NCBI GenBank assembly: GCA_026991055.1
Contig: JALXCE010000256.1
Span: 1 to 14,474, forward strand
Direction of reading: 5' to 3'
Source of the DNA: Caldifarciminota bacterium
Lineage (GTDB): Bacteria; Hydrothermota; Hydrothermia; B15-G9; WFZT01
DNA length: 14,474 nt
Both the position numbers and the translations under genes were made by a program. Positions 11,831 to 14,474 of this stretch are shown here, piece after piece (position 1 is the stretch's first letter; each line of letters opens with the position of its first letter). The notes under the pieces were generated by a model. It was not told where the DNA came from. It saw only the letters and a list, made by a program, of their open reading frames with translations, and made no database searches.

Positions 11831-14474
11831 CTCAGCACCGCTATAAGACCTTTCTTAGCCTCCTCTTTTCCATTGGGATAAATAACTTTCACCACATAGA
11901 GATAAATTCCATTGTTTATACTTTTACCCTCGTCATCTTTTAAATTCCAGCTAAAGGGCCTGTAGTTCCCGGCCTGCATGTTCATGGCCTTTCGATAAAC
12001 CCTGTTGCCATCCATAGTGTAGATTTCAAGCACAACCTTGGCATTCTGTGGAAGAGAAATGAGAAACTCGTGGCTCTGAGCATTGAAAGGCTTGGATGGC
12101 TGAACATCAAAAACAGGATTTCCACAGTAAATGGAAATCCTCAAGGTATCGCTGAAATTGCCAGCTTCATCCCTTTCAAAAATATCAATGAAGTTTGTCT
12201 GGCCAAAGGTGAGAGAAACACTCTGGAAAATCCACGATGAATCTGCATTAACTATCTGGGAATCTTCGAGGGTTGAATTTACTGACACAAAGACCCTGGA
12301 GCCGGGCTCACCTTTCCCTCTCAATGTGATTGTGGTGCTTGTAGTTCTTGGCGGAAGGGTATCGGTCAACTCAGGTCGCATTGGTGGCACGTTGTCGCAA
12401 AGGTAGTAAAAACCTGATGCTCCGTTGTATGAGAGTCCATTGTTGAGTGTTACGCTGAAGTGTATGGTGTAAGGGCCATTGTCACTTCCATCAGTGGCAA
12501 GGGGATTTGCAAGAACGTATGTGAAAGTCGTGTCATCCAGTCTCGAAGAATCACCAGGTATAGTGTCATTTGTTCCTCTTGTTAGATACAGACTCCACTG
12601 GGAAATTGTTCCTGTCCGTGGCCGGATATAAACGGTCACATGGGTAAGCTGTGTCCGCACGGTGTCATTCTGCGCTGGCTCTGTAGCATAGAAAACAGGT
12701 GGCGAAATCGTGAATAAGAATGAATCGGATAACGTATTTCCGGCCAGATCAGTTAAATTATAATGAACCTCATACTGTCCTTCCTGGGACGCTGGGGGAG
12801 TGAGGTCAAAGAACAGCGTGTCTCCCACGAAAGATTGATTCCCGGGTAACGTGTCCCCTGCGTGTGTCACATAGATGGATGATGCGTGTTCATTTAAGCC
12901 TGTGAAATCTGAGAATACGATCCAGCAGCGGGAAACAGATGTGTAAATTTCACCGGTGGGATAAACTGAAGAGACCACAGGTGGTTGATTATCAAATGTG
13001 AATGAAGATGAGAAAGTTGAACCCCTGACACCGCTTCTTGAGACCGGTGTAACCCTTAGCGTGTAAACTCCTGGAGCATTCAAAGGTTGTGAGAGATGGA
13101 GAATTACATACCTCAGGGTGTCATTCCCTGAAAATGATTTTGTACCGGGAAGAATCTGTCCCCCGGGTGATATTAATTGAATTGCTGTGGATGTGTCCAC
13201 GCCACTGCCCGTTCTATCGTAAATCAGGGCAAAAACACTATCCACAGAGTTTACATAAGCCCCGTTTGCTGGAAAGACACTGATTACCACGGGCTCAATG
13301 GCTGTAACGTCAAAAGAGATAACTTTCTCACGAGAGTTCAGGGCTCTGTCAAAGAGTATGATTCTAAGTGTGTATGTGCCACCATAAATTCTGGCAGAAG
13401 AATCTATCACCCATGAAAAGGTGTATGTCCCATCCCCGTGGTCGTCAATACTCGATCTGCCTGGAACCGCTGTTGAGTCGGGGTAGAGGAGGAATATGTG
13501 ACTTCGTGAGAAGTCAATTCCAGAAGTCGTGTCAATCCCGGGCCTCAGGTCAGATATCAGGGCAAAAACACTGTCCCGCAACACGACTCCCGTATCTCCG
13601 GAGTCCGGCCGCGTGTAAATGATCTGTGGTGATATGTTGTCGTAGAGAAAATTAATTGTGTCAGTGACTGCGTTCCCGATACTATCAATCAAAACGAGCC
13701 TAATCCGGTACAGTCCATCCATTGCGCCATTAGGAATTAACGGCGAATTTGGCATGAAATAAAAGAGTGTGTCTCCACTGTTAAATAAGGCGCCGGGCAT
13801 TACAGTGCTGTCCGGGGCGGTGAGAGTCACGCCAACACTTTCAACACCACATCCTGTGTCTTTCACATAGAACACAAGTGAATCCAGAGTATCACGCAGC
13901 ATGGTGTCCGGTGAAGGAAAGGCATAGAGAAGGGCAGGTGGTGATGTGTCAATTCTAAATCTGATGGAATCCGAAAGACTATTACCAGCGCTGTCTGCAA
14001 CGTAAAATTCAAGTCTATAATGGCCATCTGTCAGTGATTTTGCATCCTTCAGCGTGCCTGTTCGGAAATTCCCCCCTCCTATCCTCCCCTCACGCACAAA
14101 GTGCGTGGGGGGAGGAATAAGGTGGGGGGCAGATCTTTCTTTAAAAATCAAAGGTTTTGAAATTTTTCGAACAGGTTCATCCTTCAGCGCTTGGGGGTAA
14201 AAGATTAAGGTGTCAGGGTATTTATACACATAGTGCCCACCCACGGGTATTGTATCACGGAACAGAGCGGCCCTTGCAACATCAAGATTAACGCCTGAGA
14301 CATTGTCAGTGAAAACAACTACAATGCTGTCAAGCTGTGAATTGGCAAGTATCTGACCATTTGCCGGGATGGACGTATCCACCGCAGGTGGTTGAGTGTC
14401 ATAGGTTAGCAAAAATGTATCCACAGTGGAATTCATTGCCTGATCAAAAACTTTTAAAATCAGCTGGTAGTGAC
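11827..14474 (-). CDS. Large Ig-repeat surface protein with T9SS sorting domain, 5' partial
   Basis: The frame is open to the right edge (the codons before the ATG at 14436 read HYQLILKVFDQA), so the N-terminus is outside. Numbering from that ATG, there are about seven Ig/cadherin-like repeats of about 100 residues, most opening with D-x-x-PP or a variant. Starts are near 15, 163, 266, 380, 482, 575 and 681; the last resembles a bacterial Ig domain (ITLRGKGEPGSRVFVSVN). The internal motif G.Y.l.f...D.agN.l.D recurs in several repeats. Residues 774-869 are an FlgD-Ig-like T9SS type A sorting domain (LEIYTMDGNRV, INNGIYLYVV). No catalytic motif is visible; it is probably an adhesin or scaffold exported to the outer membrane. 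Residues 87-131 come from a mobile insertion in the first visible repeat. It is translationally coupled to the PorV-like gene downstream. Confidence 0.85.
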   Translation of the reverse strand, partial: HYQLILKVFDQAMNSTVDTFLLTYDTQPPAVDTSIPANGQILANSQLDSIVVVFTDNVSGVNLDVARAALFRDTIPVGGHYVYKYPDTLIFYPQALKDEPVRKISKPLIFKERSAPHLIPPPTHFVREGRIGGGNFRTGTLKDAKSLTDGHYRLEFYVADSAGNSLSDSIRFRIDTSPPALLYAFPSPDTMLRDTLDSLVFYVKDTGCGVESVGVTLTAPDSTVMPGALFNSGDTLFYFMPNSPLIPNGAMDGLYRIRLVLIDSIGNAVTDTINFLYDNISPQIIYTRPDSGDTGVVLRDSVFALISDLRPGIDTTSGIDFSRSHIFLLYPDSTAVPGRSSIDDHGDGTYTFSWVIDSSARIYGGTYTLRIILFDRALNSREKVISFDVTAIEPVVISVFPANGAYVNSVDSVFALIYDRTGSGVDTSTAIQLISPGGQILPGTKSFSGNDTLRYVILHLSQPLNAPGVYTLRVTPVSRSGVRGSTFSSSFTFDNQPPVVSSVYPTGEIYTSVSRCWIVFSDFTGLNEHASSIYVTHAGDTLPGNQSFVGDTLFFDLTPPASQEGQYEVHYNLTDLAGNTLSDSFLFTISPPVFYATEPAQNDTVRTQLTHVTVYIRPRTGTISQWSLYLTRGTNDTIPGDSSRLDDTTFTYVLANPLATDGSDNGPYTIHFSVTLNNGLSYNGASGFYYLCDNVPPMRPELTDTLPPRTTSTTITLRGKGEPGSRVFVSVNSTLEDSQIVNADSSWIFQSVSLTFGQTNFIDIFERDEAGNFSDTLRISIYCGNPVFDVQPSKPFNAQSHEFLISLPQNAKVVLEIYTMDGNRVYRKAMNMQAGNYRPFSWNLKDDEGKSINNGIYLYVVKVIYPNGKEEAKKGLIAVLR
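14043..14189. mobile_element. MITE-like palindromic insertion with 12-bp target duplication, in frame within the Ig-repeat gene
   Basis: The element itself is 14055-14177 (123 bp). It is flanked by a perfect 12-bp direct repeat CATCCTTCAGCG at 14043-14054 and 14178-14189, with the neighbouring bases differing on both sides. Its ends are inverted: CCTGTTCG (14057-14064) and CGAACAGG (14168-14175) match perfectly and continue as GAAATT against AATTTTT. Element plus one repeat is 135 bases, exactly 45 codons, so the host frame survives. Excision in silico rejoins QALKD to AKSLTDGHYRLEF, a smooth Ig-repeat sequence. No transposase is encoded, so it must have moved in trans. Target duplications of this size occur with IS4-type transposases, but the family is not identified. 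Confidence 0.8.
14071..14129. repeat. Long inner hairpin of the MITE-like element
   Basis: Arms 14071-14097 and 14101-14129 are nearly complementary around an AAA loop (14098-14100). The innermost pairs CACGCAC/GTGCGTG are perfect, the middle part is CCTCCCC/GGGGAGG and the outer part CCCCCC/GGGGGG. Only a few mismatches and one-base offsets break it. On the coding strand it gives a proline- and glycine-rich stretch unlike the rest of the protein. Confidence 0.8.

Noticed and set aside
13089..13622. Several plus-strand open frames over the Ig-repeat gene
   Set aside because: Antisense shadows of a well-supported repeat protein on the minus strand.
1..14474. CRISPR array, tRNA, rRNA
   Set aside because: No regularly spaced repeats and no tRNA- or rRNA-like sequence were seen by eye on either strand.

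Overview
The window looks like a metagenome-derived stretch from an anaerobic bacterium of the FCB group or a WOR-3/Hydrothermae-like candidate phylum. The evidence is two very large secreted proteins ending in FlgD-Ig-like, type IX secretion (T9SS) type A sorting domains, a PorV/PorQ-like outer-membrane barrel protein, and a rubrerythrin plus nitroreductase pair typical of anaerobes. No taxonomic marker gene is present, so the phylum is inference.

Layout. (1) Bases 1-3761, plus strand: the 3' part of a gingipain-type (C25) cysteine protease with a long Ig/MAM-like/NIDO-like stalk and a T9SS tail; the gene enters from the left edge. (2) 3762-3857: a homopolymer-rich inverted repeat between convergent genes, either a terminator or an assembly problem. 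(3) 3856-4885, minus strand: rubrerythrin followed one base later by a nitroreductase, transcribed from a near-consensus sigma70-type promoter at 4910-4938. (4) 5075-about 10875, plus strand: an AT-rich accessory island that reads as a decayed integron. It has a frameshifted 3' remnant of a tyrosine recombinase, an attI-like region ending in the core site GTTAGAC (5341-5347), and cassette 1 (a PD-(D/E)XK nuclease-like protein) closed by an attC site (6002-6077). A 1565-residue STAND NTPase follows, with an N-terminal Mrr-like nuclease domain, the architecture of Avs (AVAST) anti-phage proteins. It starts 20 bases after the attC, but no canonical attC follows it. Instead there is a 64-base segment that can fold as a three-way junction. 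(5) 10967-14474, minus strand: a large Ig-repeat surface protein with a T9SS sorting domain, entering from the right edge, translationally coupled by ATGA to a PorV-like barrel protein. Its gene carries an in-frame, 123-bp palindromic MITE-like insertion flanked by 12-bp direct repeats.

How they fit together. The outer blocks (C25 protease, Ig-repeat protein, PorV-like barrel) belong to cell-surface secretion and display. The rubrerythrin/nitroreductase pair fits peroxide and redox stress handling in an anaerobe. The island between them differs sharply in base composition (sampled 60-base lines give 18-30% G+C, against 42-43% in the surface-protein genes). It is most simply explained as an integron platform whose integrase has died, holding a nuclease-like cassette and an Avs-like defence gene.
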